DNA from: Lentzea cavernae
Lineage (GTDB): Bacteria; Actinomycetota; Actinomycetes; Mycobacteriales; Pseudonocardiaceae
Direction: 5' to 3'
Length of the DNA stretch: 64,000 bases
NCBI RefSeq assembly: GCF_014653695.1
Contig: NZ_BNAR01000008.1
Span: 186,001 to 250,000 of the forward strand
The notes beneath the pieces are model-generated. The model was not told where the DNA came from. It ran no database searches and saw only the letters and a program-made list of their open reading frames with translations. Position numbers and translations under genes: made by a program. Of the stretch, positions 33,167 through 42,242 are shown in pieces (position 1 is the first letter of the stretch; each line of letters opens with the position of its first letter).

Positions 33167-36115
33167 GTGAAGCTCACGATCCTGGGGGAGACGACGCTGC
33201 GCGTGGGGGCGGCGTTCATCCCGTTGGGCGCGAGGAAACAGCGGGCGCTGCTGGCGCTGCTGCTGCTGAACGTGAGGCGGCCGGTGCCGGTGGACACGCT
33301 GGTCCAGGTGTTGTGGCCGGGTAAGGCTCGTGACCAGGTGCGCGGCACGGTGCAGGTCCAGGTGAGCCGAATCCGGAAGGCGTTCAAGGATTCCGGGGTC
33401 AAGCGCAACGTCGTCATCAAAGACGGTGATGGGTACAGGCTGGATCTCGACCAGGATCTCGTTGATTACCACTATTTCCGCAAAACCGCGGATTCAGGCC
33501 GGGCGGCGAGTGCTATTGGTGATCATTTCGCCGCCAAGGCGCGCCTGACCGAGGCGATCGATCTCTGGTCGGGAGTCCCGCTCGCGGACGTCGAGGGCGA
33601 TTGGGCCGAACATCGGCGCGACTCCATGGAGAGCACCGATTTGCTGCACGCGTACCACGCTTTGTTCCACGCCGAGATCCACCTCCGCGAGTACGCCGAG
33701 GTCCTGCGGGACCTGGTTCCGCTGATGGAGAGGCATCCGCTGGACGGCACGCTCGCCCTGCAGCGGATGAAGGCGCTCGACGGAATGGGAGATCGCCACG
33801 GGGCGACGGCGTTCTACTCGCGGTACCGCCAGAGGCACAGCCTCGAGTTCGGCCTGGAGCCCTCCGCCGAGCTCTCGCAGTTCTACCTGCGCCTGCTCGA
33901 CCAGGGGGCCGCCGACGTGCGGCCCGCTTCCGATCCCCTCCCGCTCCTGCACGCCTTTCCCCGAGCCTCGGGCCGCTTTTCCGGACGGGGCGAACTGCTC
34001 GCCAAGCTCGACGGGTTCCTGCGCATGCGGGAGCACGGCACCACGCCGATGGTCGCGTTGCACGGCATGCCCGGTGTCGGGAAGACCCAGCTCGCCATCC
34101 ACTGGGCGCACCGGCACCGGGCGGACTTCCCCGATGGCCAGGTGCTGCTGGACATGCGGGGCTACGGCCAGGAAGACCCGCTGACCGCGGACAACGCGAT
34201 TTCCCAGTTGCTCGATCGCCTCGGTGTGCCGACGGAGCAGATCCCCGCGGAACCGGAGCGGCGGCCCATGCTGCTCAGCCGGACCCTCCTCGGCCGCGAG
34301 GTGCTGCTGGTGATCGACAACGTGCGCGACTCCGAGCAGGTGCGCCCGCTGGTCTCGGCCGTCCCCGACGCCTTCGTCCTGTTCACCAGCCGCGACCGCC
34401 TGCGCGGCCTCACGATCAGGGAGGGTGTCCACCCGGTCGCCGTTCCGGAGCTGAGCACGGCCGAGTCCGTCGAGCTGCTGCGGTCGACGATCCACGACGC
34501 GCGGGCGACGGACGACGAGCCGGGGCTGCTGGACATCGCCGCGCTGTCAGGAGGGCTCCCGCTGGCGCTGAAGATCGTCGGCCAGCACGTGGCCGACCGG
34601 CCGCTGGAGACGTTGGGGGAGTTGACCGAACAGCTCAGGGCGCAGCGCGACCTCTTCTCCGTGCACGACGAGGACGACGAGTTGCTGAGCCTGCCCGCCG
34701 TGTTCTCGTGGAGCTACCAGGCGCTGGCGCCGCAGACGGCACGGGTGTTCCGCTTCCTCGGGTTGCACCCCGGTTCGCGCGTGAGCGGCCACACCACCGC
34801 GGCGCTCGCGAACATCACCCCCGACGAGGCGACCAAGCACCTCAACCTGCTGGTCCGGGTGAACCTGCTCGACACCGACGTGGCGAGTCGCTACAGGTTC
34901 CACGACCTGCTGCACGAGTACGCCGGCGACTGCGTGCGCCAGGCGGACCTCTCGGCCGACCGGAGGGACGCGGTCGAGCGCCTGCTGACGTGGTACGTCG
35001 AAACGAGCTGCGCGGTGAGCAGGCGGTTGTCCCCGCAGAGCCAGCCAGTCCCTCCGCTCGACGGCGCCGGTGCCCTGCCTCCGTTGTCCTTCGCGACGGA
35101 CAAGGCCGCACTCGACTGGTGCCTGTACGAGCGCGGCAGCCTGGTGGCGGCGACGAGGCTGGCCGCGACGACCAAAGGCATGGAGGAGCAGGCGTGGAGG
35201 TTGCCGGCTGCCTTGCGGGAGGTTTTCGAACGCTCGCAGCACATCAAGGAGAGACCGGGGTACCACGAGCAGAAGTCCGGGTACCACGACGACATGGTGA
35301 CCTGCCACGAACTCGTGCTCGCGTCCGCGGCGAGGAGCACCCTCCCCGAGGCGGAGATGGGAACCAGGAACAACCTCGGCCTGATGTACCTCAGCGTGGG
35401 AAGGCTCAACGACGCGTACCTGCAGTTCCAAGCCAGTCTGGAAAGGGCGCGGGAAGTCGGTCACGAGCCCTGTGAGGCCGCCGTGCTGCACAACCTGGGC
35501 ATCATCCACGCCGAACGCGGCGACGACCACGAGGCCCTGCGCCACCACCAGGGGTCGCTGGCGATCAACAGACGCCTCGGAGCGCACGAAGGCGAGGCGT
35601 TCGCGTTCCACCGAATCGGCATGGCGTACCACCGGCTCAGCAACTTCGACGACGCCAGGGCCGCTTATCTGGAAGCTCTGCGGCTCCGCCTGGACATCGG
35701 GCACGTGCGCGGCCAGGGTTCGACGCTGACGGCTCTGGCGGCTCTGCACCACGAATTGGGCGAGCCCAGCACCGGGCTGGAGTACTGCCTGCAGGCCCTG
35801 CGGGCCCACCAGACCTCAGGCGACCAGGTCGAGACGTGTCACGCGCTCGCTGTGCGCGCCGCCATCGAGTTCGACCTCGGGGAGTTCGAGGCGGCGCGTG
35901 AGCACGCCGAGCACGCCATGTCACTGGCCGACCAGCTGCAGGACGCGCTCACCCAGGTGAAGTCCAGGCATCTGCTGGGCCACCTGTCAGTCGTGGCCGA
36001 GCGGCCCCAGGACGCGATCGTGCTGTGGCGCCAGGCACTTGCCTTGGTGCCGTCGCCGAACGACGTGCTCGCGGCGACCATCCGCGCTGATCTGGAGAGT
36101 GCGGATCCGCGGTGA
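33167..36115 (+). CDS. AfsR-like SARP transcriptional activator with NB-ARC and TPR domains
   Basis: The 982-residue regulator has an OmpR-type winged helix (about 1-90: VKLTILGETTLRVG, then ARKQRALLALLLLNVRRPVPVDTLVQVLW), a bacterial transcriptional activation domain (about 95-245), NB-ARC with Walker A GMPGVGKTQLA (about residue 300) and sensor VLFTSRDRLRG, and C-terminal TPR units (AVLHNLGIIHAERGDDHEALRHHQGSLAINRRLG and following). SARPs activate secondary-metabolite genes by binding direct repeats. The GTG at 33167 follows GGGAAGGGG. It probably acts on the divergent GT-B operon and possibly itself. The signal sensed by the NB-ARC/TPR part is unknown. Confidence 0.93.
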   Translation: MKLTILGETTLRVGAAFIPLGARKQRALLALLLLNVRRPVPVDTLVQVLWPGKARDQVRGTVQVQVSRIRKAFKDSGVKRNVVIKDGDGYRLDLDQDLVDYHYFRKTADSGRAASAIGDHFAAKARLTEAIDLWSGVPLADVEGDWAEHRRDSMESTDLLHAYHALFHAEIHLREYAEVLRDLVPLMERHPLDGTLALQRMKALDGMGDRHGATAFYSRYRQRHSLEFGLEPSAELSQFYLRLLDQGAADVRPASDPLPLLHAFPRASGRFSGRGELLAKLDGFLRMREHGTTPMVALHGMPGVGKTQLAIHWAHRHRADFPDGQVLLDMRGYGQEDPLTADNAISQLLDRLGVPTEQIPAEPERRPMLLSRTLLGREVLLVIDNVRDSEQVRPLVSAVPDAFVLFTSRDRLRGLTIREGVHPVAVPELSTAESVELLRSTIHDARATDDEPGLLDIAALSGGLPLALKIVGQHVADRPLETLGELTEQLRAQRDLFSVHDEDDELLSLPAVFSWSYQALAPQTARVFRFLGLHPGSRVSGHTTAALANITPDEATKHLNLLVRVNLLDTDVASRYRFHDLLHEYAGDCVRQADLSADRRDAVERLLTWYVETSCAVSRRLSPQSQPVPPLDGAGALPPLSFATDKAALDWCLYERGSLVAATRLAATTKGMEEQAWRLPAALREVFERSQHIKERPGYHEQKSGYHDDMVTCHELVLASAARSTLPEAEMGTRNNLGLMYLSVGRLNDAYLQFQASLERAREVGHEPCEAAVLHNLGIIHAERGDDHEALRHHQGSLAINRRLGAHEGEAFAFHRIGMAYHRLSNFDDARAAYLEALRLRLDIGHVRGQGSTLTALAALHHELGEPSTGLEYCLQALRAHQTSGDQVETCHALAVRAAIEFDLGEFEAAREHAEHAMSLADQLQDALTQVKSRHLLGHLSVVAERPQDAIVLWRQALALVPSPNDVLAATIRADLESADPR

Positions 36116-36314
36116 GCTCCACCGCGGATCCGCACGGCGTCATCCGCTAGGGCTCCGCCTTCGATCTGTGGTCCCGATCAGGGAACCGTGGTCGGTGTCG
36201 CGCGTCTTGTTCTCAAGACGGGCGAGAAGTGGCGGTCCAGACGGGACCGTCCACGACCGACAAGAGCCGCCGGGCCTGACGGTTAATAACCGTAGCCGAT
36301 CCAAAAACATACGA

Positions 36315-36349
36315 GGTCAAAGGCGGTGCTCGGGTCAAGGGCGGTGCTC
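36315..36349. repeat. Two-copy 17-nt tandem repeat
   Basis: GGTCAAAGGCGGTGCTC and GGTCAAGGGCGGTGCTC are separated by one base (18-bp period) and differ at one position. The function is unknown. Two copies are too few for a CRISPR array. Confidence 0.7.
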
Positions 36350-36528
36350 AAGTTGAAGCTGATCATTGCGAGCATCAGGTTGAGATCCTCCAAGCGATGA
36401 GGAGGGCATACTGCCACAAGTCGATCACCCGGGTTTTCACCGGGGTGGCCAGAAATCCGCAGGTAGACCGTTCGGCGTAACCGTCCTCATGGGACAGGGA
36501 GTCGCGTCTCGTGCCCCGGAAAAGCAAA

Positions 36529-36560
36529 GAAGCAGGTAGAGACGGATCTCTACCTGCTTC
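36529..36560 (-). terminator. Terminator hairpin of tRNA-Lys copy 1
   Basis: Perfect 14-bp arms GAAGCAGGTAGAGA (36529-36542) and TCTCTACCTGCTTC (36547-36560) enclose a 4-nt loop, starting 8 nt beyond the tRNA 3' end on the minus strand. The homologous hairpin after copy 2 carries a compensatory base-pair change, so the structure is conserved. Confidence 0.85.
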
Positions 36561-36567
36561 TCTGGAG

Positions 36568-36641
36568 TACGCCGCCAGGGACTCGAACCCCGGACCCGCT
36601 GATTAAGAGTCAGCTGCTCTAACCAACTGAGCTAGCGGCGC
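36568..36641 (-). tRNA. tRNA-Lys (anticodon CTT), copy 1
   Basis: On the minus strand the 74-nt sequence folds as a standard tRNA: acceptor GCGCCGC with GCGGCGT (one G-U pair), D-arm AGCTCAGTTGGTTAGAGC, anticodon stem CTGAC with loop TCTTAAT (anticodon CTT, lysine AAG) and the T-arm GGGGTTCGAGTCCC, discriminator A. CCA is not encoded. It is identical to the copy at 50437-50510, and the flanks match as well. Confidence 0.97.
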
Positions 36642-36681
36642 TTGTTTGTGTGCCGGAGCCTTGCTCGTTCCGACGTGAAGA

Positions 36682-36687
36682 ACGTTA
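36682..36687 (-). promoter_or_regulatory. -10 element of tRNA-Lys copy 1
   Basis: On the minus strand, TGCTAACGT gives an extended -10 (TGC-TAACGT) about 40 nt before the tRNA. The same element sits at 50552-50557 before copy 2 within otherwise diverging DNA. No clear -35 is seen. Confidence 0.5.
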
Positions 36688-36719
36688 GCACAGGGCATCC
36701 AACGGGTTTTCACGCGGGG

Positions 36720-37328
36720 TCACCCGCGTTGCGAGAAGCCCGTGTGCAGGAGCCACTGGGCCGCCGTGTAGGTCGGCATGACCCCGGCCGACGCCACCCG
36801 TGCCGCGCGTCCCTTGAGGACGAACCGGCTCGCGCCGAGCAGGCCGTCCGATGCCGCGAACAGGGCCGCACCACCGAGAACGCGTCGTGCGCCGGGGCCT
36901 CGGGCCGTGGAGGCGGCGGCGACCATGGTGCCGAGGGTGAGGACGTAGAGGCCCACCGGCTTGCCCAGGGGGCCTGCCGCGCGGGCGAACGCGGCGGCGC
37001 CGACGGCTGATGCCGCGAGGATGGGGGCGACCGCCTTGCGGGTGCCCGGTGCCGAGCGGCGAGCCAGTGCGGTGGTGTAACCGAGGTGTGCCACCAGGAA
37101 GCTGAAGAGTCCTGTTCGGAACGCCTGGTCGGAGTCTCCTAGCAGGGCGATGTCGCCTGTCCACGAGCCGGTGAGGCCGACGGCCATTCCGGGGTCGCTC
37201 GGGGGCGAGGCGACGGCGAGGGCGGGCATGAGGGATGTTTTGGTGACTTTGCGCACTGTTGTGGTGCTGCGCAGCGTTGCCGCGATCGAGTCCACGGCCG
37301 CGGCGATCGCGTACGCCTGCTTCTTCAT
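36720..37328 (-). CDS. YhhN/TMEM86-family membrane protein (lysoplasmalogenase-like)
   Basis: The 202-residue protein has six to eight short hydrophobic segments and the YhhN pattern: TVRKVTKTSLMPALAV near the start, GLTGSWTGDIALL with the conserved Asp, RTGLFSFLVAHLGYTTAL, and the late ALFAASDGLLGASRFV with another conserved Asp. Animal TMEM86 members cleave the vinyl-ether bond of lysoplasmalogens; the bacterial role is not established. It sits between tRNA-Lys copy 1 and the monooxygenase gene, on the same strand as the latter. Confidence 0.88.
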   Translation of the reverse strand: MKKQAYAIAAAVDSIAATLRSTTTVRKVTKTSLMPALAVASPPSDPGMAVGLTGSWTGDIALLGDSDQAFRTGLFSFLVAHLGYTTALARRSAPGTRKAVAPILAASAVGAAAFARAAGPLGKPVGLYVLTLGTMVAAASTARGPGARRVLGGAALFAASDGLLGASRFVLKGRAARVASAGVMPTYTAAQWLLHTGFSQRG

Positions 37329-37353
37329 CGGACGCCCCTCGTTGTCGTGGTGC

Positions 37354-38826
37354 TCAGACTAGAAAGTCGTAGTGGGACAGCGGGAAGCGGGCGGCGGCGC
37401 GGTGGGCGCTGGTCGTGGAGGTGGGGCGTAGCAGGGTGGCTTCGCCGTGGTGGTTGAAGTAGTAGCTGTGTGCTGTGGCGCAGTGGCCCAGGGAGAACAC
37501 GGTGTTCTGTGTGACCTTCGTGCGCATGCGTTTGAGGAACTCGTCGTTGGCCTTTTGGGTGACCTCGAAGACCGTCGAACCGCGGGAGCGCATCGCCGTG
37601 AACAGCCGGCGCATGTGGGTCATTTGGCACTCGATCGTCGTGAAGTACGACAACCCGCTGTAGGAGTACGGGCTGTTGAGCGACAGGTAGTTCGGGAAGC
37701 CCGGCACGGTCATGCCTTCGTAGGCCTGGAAGCGGTTGTGCCGCCACCACTTGCCCAGGTCCTTGCCGTCGCGGCCGATGACCTCGAACGCGGGGAAGTT
37801 GGTGTCCCAGAGGTCGAAGCCCGTTGCCAGGACCAGGACGTCGATCTCGGTGCGGCCGGCGGCCGTGACGAGCCCGCCTTCGTCGATGCGTTCGACGGCG
37901 GAGGTTTCGAGTCGCACGTGCGGCTTGGTGAACGTGCGGAAGTAGTCGTTGGAGAACGTGGGTCGCTTGCAGCCGAACGAGTAGTCCGGTGTGAGTTTCC
38001 GGCGCAGGTCCGGATCGCGGACCTGGCGGTGCAGATGGGCGCGGCACCACCGTTCGGCGAGGCGGTTCGCGACGCGCAACTGCTTGTAGTGCACCACTCC
38101 CGAGATCATCATGAGTTCGAGGATCGTGTTGCCCAGCCACCGCACGGCCCGTTGGGCGAACGGCAGCCGTGTGAACAACTGCCGGACGCGCGGAGGAATC
38201 GGGTGGTCGGGCTTGGGGCTGACCCAGATCGGTGTGCGCTGGAACACGGTCAGGGCGGACGCTGCGCGGGCGAGTTCGGGGATCAGTTGCACAGCTGTGG
38301 CGCCGGTGCCGATGATGCCGGCCCGTTTTCCGGTCAGGTCGACGGGCTTCCACGCGGCGGTGTGGACCACCTCGCCCCGGAACGACTCGATGCCCGCGAT
38401 GTCCGGTGTCCTCGGCATCGACAGGAAACCGGTGGCGGTCACCAGGTAGCGCGCGGTGAAGGTCTCGCCGCCGGCCGCGACCTGCCAGTGGTCGTCCTGC
38501 CAGCGGGCGCCGGTCACCGTGACGCCGAAGCGCATCAACGGCCGGAGTCCGTACTTCTTGGCCACGTGCTCGGCGTAGCGCTTGAGTTCCTCGCCCGGTG
38601 CGAACAGGCGTGACCAGTGCGGATTCGGTTCGAACGAGTACGAGTAGGTCGGCGACGGGATGTCGACGGCCAGGCCCGGATAGCGGTTCACGTGCCAGGT
38701 GCCGCCGAGGTCGTCCTCCCGCTCGAGGATCAGCAGGTCGTGCAAACCGAGGCGCTTGAGCTCGATCGCCGCGCCCATGCCGCCGAAGCCCGCGCCGACC
38801 ACGATCGCGTCGTACCGCCTGGTCAT
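37354..38826 (-). CDS. Flavin-containing monooxygenase, Baeyer-Villiger type
   Basis: The 490-residue enzyme has the FAD-binding GAGFGGMG (11-18) and the NADPH-binding GIIGTGATAVQ. Between them lies FRGEVVHTAAW, matching the Baeyer-Villiger fingerprint FxGxxxHxxxW. It should insert oxygen next to a ketone or oxidise a heteroatom, using NADPH and oxygen. The start at 38826 gives a clean N-terminal Rossmann strand; the frame is open five codons further. It diverges from a TetR gene that probably controls it. Confidence 0.92.
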   Translation of the reverse strand: MTRRYDAIVVGAGFGGMGAAIELKRLGLHDLLILEREDDLGGTWHVNRYPGLAVDIPSPTYSYSFEPNPHWSRLFAPGEELKRYAEHVAKKYGLRPLMRFGVTVTGARWQDDHWQVAAGGETFTARYLVTATGFLSMPRTPDIAGIESFRGEVVHTAAWKPVDLTGKRAGIIGTGATAVQLIPELARAASALTVFQRTPIWVSPKPDHPIPPRVRQLFTRLPFAQRAVRWLGNTILELMMISGVVHYKQLRVANRLAERWCRAHLHRQVRDPDLRRKLTPDYSFGCKRPTFSNDYFRTFTKPHVRLETSAVERIDEGGLVTAAGRTEIDVLVLATGFDLWDTNFPAFEVIGRDGKDLGKWWRHNRFQAYEGMTVPGFPNYLSLNSPYSYSGLSYFTTIECQMTHMRRLFTAMRSRGSTVFEVTQKANDEFLKRMRTKVTQNTVFSLGHCATAHSYYFNHHGEATLLRPTSTTSAHRAAARFPLSHYDFLV

Positions 38827-38856
38827 CCCGGCCTCCCGCAATCGAACGGAATGGTG

Positions 38857-38883
38857 TGTCAGTTTCGGAACCGTATGTCAGTT
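38857..38883. promoter_or_regulatory. Direct repeats in the monooxygenase/TetR intergenic region
   Basis: TGTCAGTT occurs at 38857-38864 and 38876-38883, 19 bp apart, in the short divergent region. TetR proteins usually prefer inverted repeats, so this is only a possible operator. Confidence 0.3.
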
Positions 38884-38925
38884 CTGAGGTGATCACAAGA
38901 CTCCGCAGGTCATAGACTTGCGCGC

Positions 38926-39552
38926 ATGACGTCCAGTGCCGAGCCCGTCAGCCGCGCCGAGCGCAAGAAGCAGGAGCTGCGCCGGGAGATCATCGACGCG
39001 GCCTTCGACTGCTTCGCCGAACGCGGTTACCACGCCACGGGGATCGCCGACGTCGCCGCGCGGCTCGGCATCGGGCACGGCACGTTCTACCGCTACTTCC
39101 AGAACAAGCGGGACATCGTCGACCACGTGGTGGACGACCTGGCCGCGCGCGTCACGGGTGCCCTGACGGCCGAGAACGCGCCGGACGCGGTGTCGACGCT
39201 CGCTGAGTACCGCGAGCAGTCCGCGCGCATCGGGGAGGCACTGGGCCGCATCTTCGGCGAGGACCCCCGCGTGCCGCGCCTGCTGCTGTTCGAGGCGCCC
39301 GGCATCGACCGCGCGATGGCCGAACGGATCCTCGACCTGTTCGACCTCGCCGCCGCGCTGACGTCCGCGTACCTCGCGCACGGCGTCGAACTCGGTTACC
39401 TGCGGGCGGATCTCGACGTCGACAACACGGCCAGGGCCATCAACGGCATGATCCTGGGCACCGCCATCTCGTCGTTGCGCACGCCGGAAGCCCAAGCGGC
39501 GCAAAGCGAAGCGCTCCGCCGCGTGATGTACGACGGCATCGCGGCCCGCTGA
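38926..39552 (+). CDS. TetR-family transcriptional regulator
   Basis: The 208-residue regulator has the TetR helix-turn-helix (REIIDAAFDCFAERGYHATGIADVAARLGIGHGTFYRYFQNKRDIVDHVV) and an all-helical ligand domain. TAGACT (38913-38918) lies 7 nt before the ATG, predicting a leaderless message. It is divergent from the Baeyer-Villiger-type monooxygenase, the classic arrangement for a repressor of a catabolic or detoxifying oxygenase. The ligand is unknown. Its transcript ends at a strong shared hairpin. Confidence 0.93.
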   Translation: MTSSAEPVSRAERKKQELRREIIDAAFDCFAERGYHATGIADVAARLGIGHGTFYRYFQNKRDIVDHVVDDLAARVTGALTAENAPDAVSTLAEYREQSARIGEALGRIFGEDPRVPRLLLFEAPGIDRAMAERILDLFDLAAALTSAYLAHGVELGYLRADLDVDNTARAINGMILGTAISSLRTPEAQAAQSEALRRVMYDGIAAR

Positions 39553-39563
39553 CCGGAACGCAG

Positions 39564-39595
39564 AAGGCCCCGACCGGCGAACCGGTCGGGGCCTT
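39564..39595. terminator. Bidirectional terminator between TetR and tachylectin-like genes
   Basis: Perfect 14-bp arms AAGGCCCCGACCGG (39564-39577) and CCGGTCGGGGCCTT (39582-39595) around a CGAA loop lie between two convergent genes and can serve both strands. Confidence 0.88.
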
Positions 39596-39621
39596 GTCCT
39601 GCAACAGGAACAGCGGCCAGA

Positions 39622-40428
39622 TCAGCCGATCAGGCGCGTGCCCTGCCAGCCCGAGCCGCGCACGGCGAGCTTCCAGACGTAGTCGGACGGGTCGAGGGTG
39701 TACTCGACCAGGATGCCGTCGGTGTCCACGATGGTGAAGTGGTCGGAGTCGGTACCGGCGATCAGGCGCATCCAGCGGTTGTCCGGCTGCGGCTGGCCCG
39801 GCTCGACCTCCTCCGGGAACTCCCGCAGACCTTCCTGCGTGTCGACCCACCACGACAGGGAGTTGAGCGCGTCACCCTTGAGCTCGAAGAACACGAACGG
39901 GTCGAGACCCGTGATGCTCTTCGTGGCGCCCCAGCCCCAACCGCGGAGCACCCTCGAGAGGTTGTTGGAGCCGTCGAACGTCCAGTAGACGAGCTCGCCC
40001 TGGTTGTTGATCTCGATGAACTGGTTGTTCGCGATGCCCGTCACGAGACGGGCGTTGTTCCAGCCCGAGCCCACGACGGCCTCGACGTACGTGCCGCCGT
40101 TCCACGTCCACTTGGACAGGCGACCGTCGCCCTTGATCTCCAGGAACGACTGGTTGTCCAGGGACGTGATGGCGCGGGTGCCCTGCCAGCCCCAGCCGCG
40201 GAGCTGACCGGAGTAGCTCTCGCCGGAGCGCTGCCAGTGCACGAGCTGACCGGCGCCGTTGATCTCCAGGAACGACTGGCCGTCGGTCGTGAGGGGCTTA
40301 GGGCCCTGCTCGCGCTCGACACCCTTGATGGATCGGTCTTCCCCCTGCGCGATGCTCGGCGACGCACCGACGACGGTGACCACCGCCGCGAGGCCGAGCA
40401 CAGCTGCGATTGCACGCTTGAGACGCAT
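39622..40428 (-). CDS. Secreted tachylectin-like repeat protein
   Basis: The 268-residue protein has a signal peptide (MRLKRAIAAVLGLAAVVTVVGASPSIAQ), then about five repeats of 45-50 residues, each with a pattern like SFLEI-x-G-x-L-x-x-W ... GWGWQGTRAIT. This is the tachylectin-2/PLL-like beta-propeller repeat, whose blades bind sugars. It is probably a secreted lectin or carbohydrate-binding protein. GGGGGAAG precedes the ATG at 40428. No catalytic domain is attached. The ligand is unknown. Confidence 0.85.
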   Translation of the reverse strand: MRLKRAIAAVLGLAAVVTVVGASPSIAQGEDRSIKGVEREQGPKPLTTDGQSFLEINGAGQLVHWQRSGESYSGQLRGWGWQGTRAITSLDNQSFLEIKGDGRLSKWTWNGGTYVEAVVGSGWNNARLVTGIANNQFIEINNQGELVYWTFDGSNNLSRVLRGWGWGATKSITGLDPFVFFELKGDALNSLSWWVDTQEGLREFPEEVEPGQPQPDNRWMRLIAGTDSDHFTIVDTDGILVEYTLDPSDYVWKLAVRGSGWQGTRLIG

Positions 40429-40591
40429 GTTTCGACTTCCCCCAAAGAAATCTGTCGTGTCCGACGTGGTCATCCAAGCAACAGAACGCCCAGGTAACAA
40501 CCTATTTGTGCGCTATGTGAAACGTCTGCGACACAACGGACGATGGAGGAGGTGCGCGGTACTCCGCGCTCGTCCGGAAACCGGAAAACGT

Positions 40592-41782
40592 TTACCGCAG
40601 CCACGTCCGCGCGGCGACGACGAGCGCGTCGACTCCGGTGGACAGCGTCGGTTCGACGTCCGGCGCGTACTCGGGGGAGTGGTTCATCGCGACCGGCTGA
40701 CCGGGCTCGCGGGTGCTGAGGTCGGTGCCGCCGAGGAACCAGAACACGGTCGGAACCCCTGCCGCGGTACCGAAAACGCCGACGTCCTCGCTGGCGTTGA
40801 CCACCGCGCCGGGGATCAGGTTGTGCATGCCGAAGTGCTCGGCGAACGCGGCCATCGTCCGCGTGGTCGCCTCCGGGTCGGACACGAGCACGGGAGTGCC
40901 GTCGTACCAGTCGAACTCGGGCTCGCGCGGCGCGCCGGACGCGGCGGCCTCGGCACGAGCGATCCGTTCAACTGCGGCGCGAACGATGCCGCGGACGTGC
41001 TCGTTGAACGTCCGGATGTTGACGCCGATCTCGGCCGTCTCCGGGATGACGTTCTCCTTGGTACCGGCCTGCAGCCGCCCGACCGTGACGACCGCCCGTT
41101 CGGCCGGCGAGATCTCCCGCGCGACGATTCCCTGCAGCCGCACCACGGTGTGCGCGGCCATCAGCACCGGGTCGACCGCGCTCTCCGGTGCCGATCCGTG
41201 GCCGCCGCGCCCGAACAGCGTGACGCGCACCGAGTCGGACGCCGCCAGCACCGGACCGCTGCCGTGCGCGATCATCCCGGCGGGCAACGGGCCGACGTGT
41301 TGCGCCAGCACGACTTCCGGCGTGCCGAACCGGTCGAACATCCCGTCGTCGACCATGTTCCGCGCGCCCTGGCCCAGCTCCTCCGCCGGCTGGAACACCA
41401 CGAGCAGCGTTCCGGCCCACTCCTCGCGGGTGCGCACGAGCTCGGCGGCGGCCCCGATCAGGCACGTGGCGTGCATGTCGTGCCCGCACGCGTGCGCCAC
41501 CGGCACGTCCTCACCGTCCACAGTGGTCGCGCGAGCCGTTGACGCGTAGGGCAGTCCTGTCGCCTCCTGCACGGGCAACGCGTCGATGTCCGCCCTGAGC
41601 ATCACGATCGGGCCTTCGCCGTTGCGCAGCACCCCCACCACGCCGGTGCCGCCGACCTCGGTCGTGACCTCGTAACCCAACGGCCGCAACTCGTCTGCCA
41701 GCACGGCGGCCGTGCGGAACTCCTGCAGCGACAGCTCCGGGTGCTGGTGCAGGTCGCGGTAGAGCGCGTGCAGGTCGGGCAC
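40592..41782 (-). CDS. M20 family metallo-amidohydrolase (M20D, aminoacylase/IAA-amino-acid-hydrolase-like)
   Basis: The 396-residue hydrolase starts with LYRDLHQHPELSLQEFRTA and has the metal-binding sequences ADIDALPV, HACGHDMHATCLIG and FQPAEELGQGARNM, followed by the dimerisation lid (VRVTLFGRGGHGSAPES) and the last metal ligand in MNHSPEY. These enzymes remove acyl groups from amino acids or peptides. It follows the MarR gene on the same strand with a 9-nt gap, so both likely share a transcript and control. Confidence 0.93.
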   Translation of the reverse strand: MPDLHALYRDLHQHPELSLQEFRTAAVLADELRPLGYEVTTEVGGTGVVGVLRNGEGPIVMLRADIDALPVQEATGLPYASTARATTVDGEDVPVAHACGHDMHATCLIGAAAELVRTREEWAGTLLVVFQPAEELGQGARNMVDDGMFDRFGTPEVVLAQHVGPLPAGMIAHGSGPVLAASDSVRVTLFGRGGHGSAPESAVDPVLMAAHTVVRLQGIVAREISPAERAVVTVGRLQAGTKENVIPETAEIGVNIRTFNEHVRGIVRAAVERIARAEAAASGAPREPEFDWYDGTPVLVSDPEATTRTMAAFAEHFGMHNLIPGAVVNASEDVGVFGTAAGVPTVFWFLGGTDLSTREPGQPVAMNHSPEYAPDVEPTLSTGVDALVVAARTWLR

Positions 41783-41791
41783 CGTGTCTCC

Positions 41792-42232
41792 TCAGTCCAG
41801 TTTCGGCAGTTCGTCGGCGAGCACGGCCAGCGACCGCAGCAGCGCCTCCCGGTCGGCGGGGGGCAGCAGGCCGAGCAGGCGTTCCTCGCCCCGCTGGACC
41901 TCCGCCTGGACCGCGCGGTGACGGCGGCGGCCTTCGCCGGTGATCGTGACGAGCCGCGCGCGCCGGTCCGCCGGGTCGCGCGGGCGCTCCAGCAGGCCGT
42001 CGTTCTCCAGTTCGTCCAGCACGCCGATGATCCGGCTCTTGTCCGCGCCGACGAACTCCGCGAGCGCGGCCTGGGTGCGCACCGGCTGGCCTTCGAGCGC
42101 GTCGAGCACGACGTAGCCCCACATGCTCAGCCCGTGTGCGCGCAGCACCGGCTGCTCGGCGGCGACCAGCGCCCGTTGCAGCGGCGCGATCATCGCCGCG
42201 AGGTCACGTCGCCGGCCATCCACGTCCGGCAT
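41792..42232 (-). CDS. MarR-family transcriptional regulator
   Basis: The 146-residue regulator has the winged-helix core VRTQAALAEFVGADKSRIIGVLDELENDGLLERPRDPADRRARLVTITGEG. It heads a short operon with the M20 amidohydrolase and diverges from the TIGR03086-family gene. A palindrome at 42254-42286 overlaps the divergent promoter and is the probable binding site. This is the third MarR in the window placed beside a visible palindrome. Confidence 0.92.
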   Translation of the reverse strand: MPDVDGRRRDLAAMIAPLQRALVAAEQPVLRAHGLSMWGYVVLDALEGQPVRTQAALAEFVGADKSRIIGVLDELENDGLLERPRDPADRRARLVTITGEGRRRHRAVQAEVQRGEERLLGLLPPADREALLRSLAVLADELPKLD

Positions 42233-42242
42233 GATACCGACC

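Larger units (their letters stand above)
36116..36567. other. 452-nt gene-free stretch with a short tandem repeat
   Basis: Between the SARP stop and the first tRNA-Lys there is no credible protein gene. The stretch holds a 17-nt element twice in tandem with one mismatch (GGTCAAAGGCGGTGCTC at 36315-36331, GGTCAAGGGCGGTGCTC at 36333-36349) and the tRNA terminator hairpin at 36529-36560. Base composition is lower in GC than in the flanking genes. Confidence 0.6.

Noticed and set aside
36315..36349. CRISPR array
   Set aside because: Only two 17-nt units one base apart, with no spacers and no cas genes in the window.
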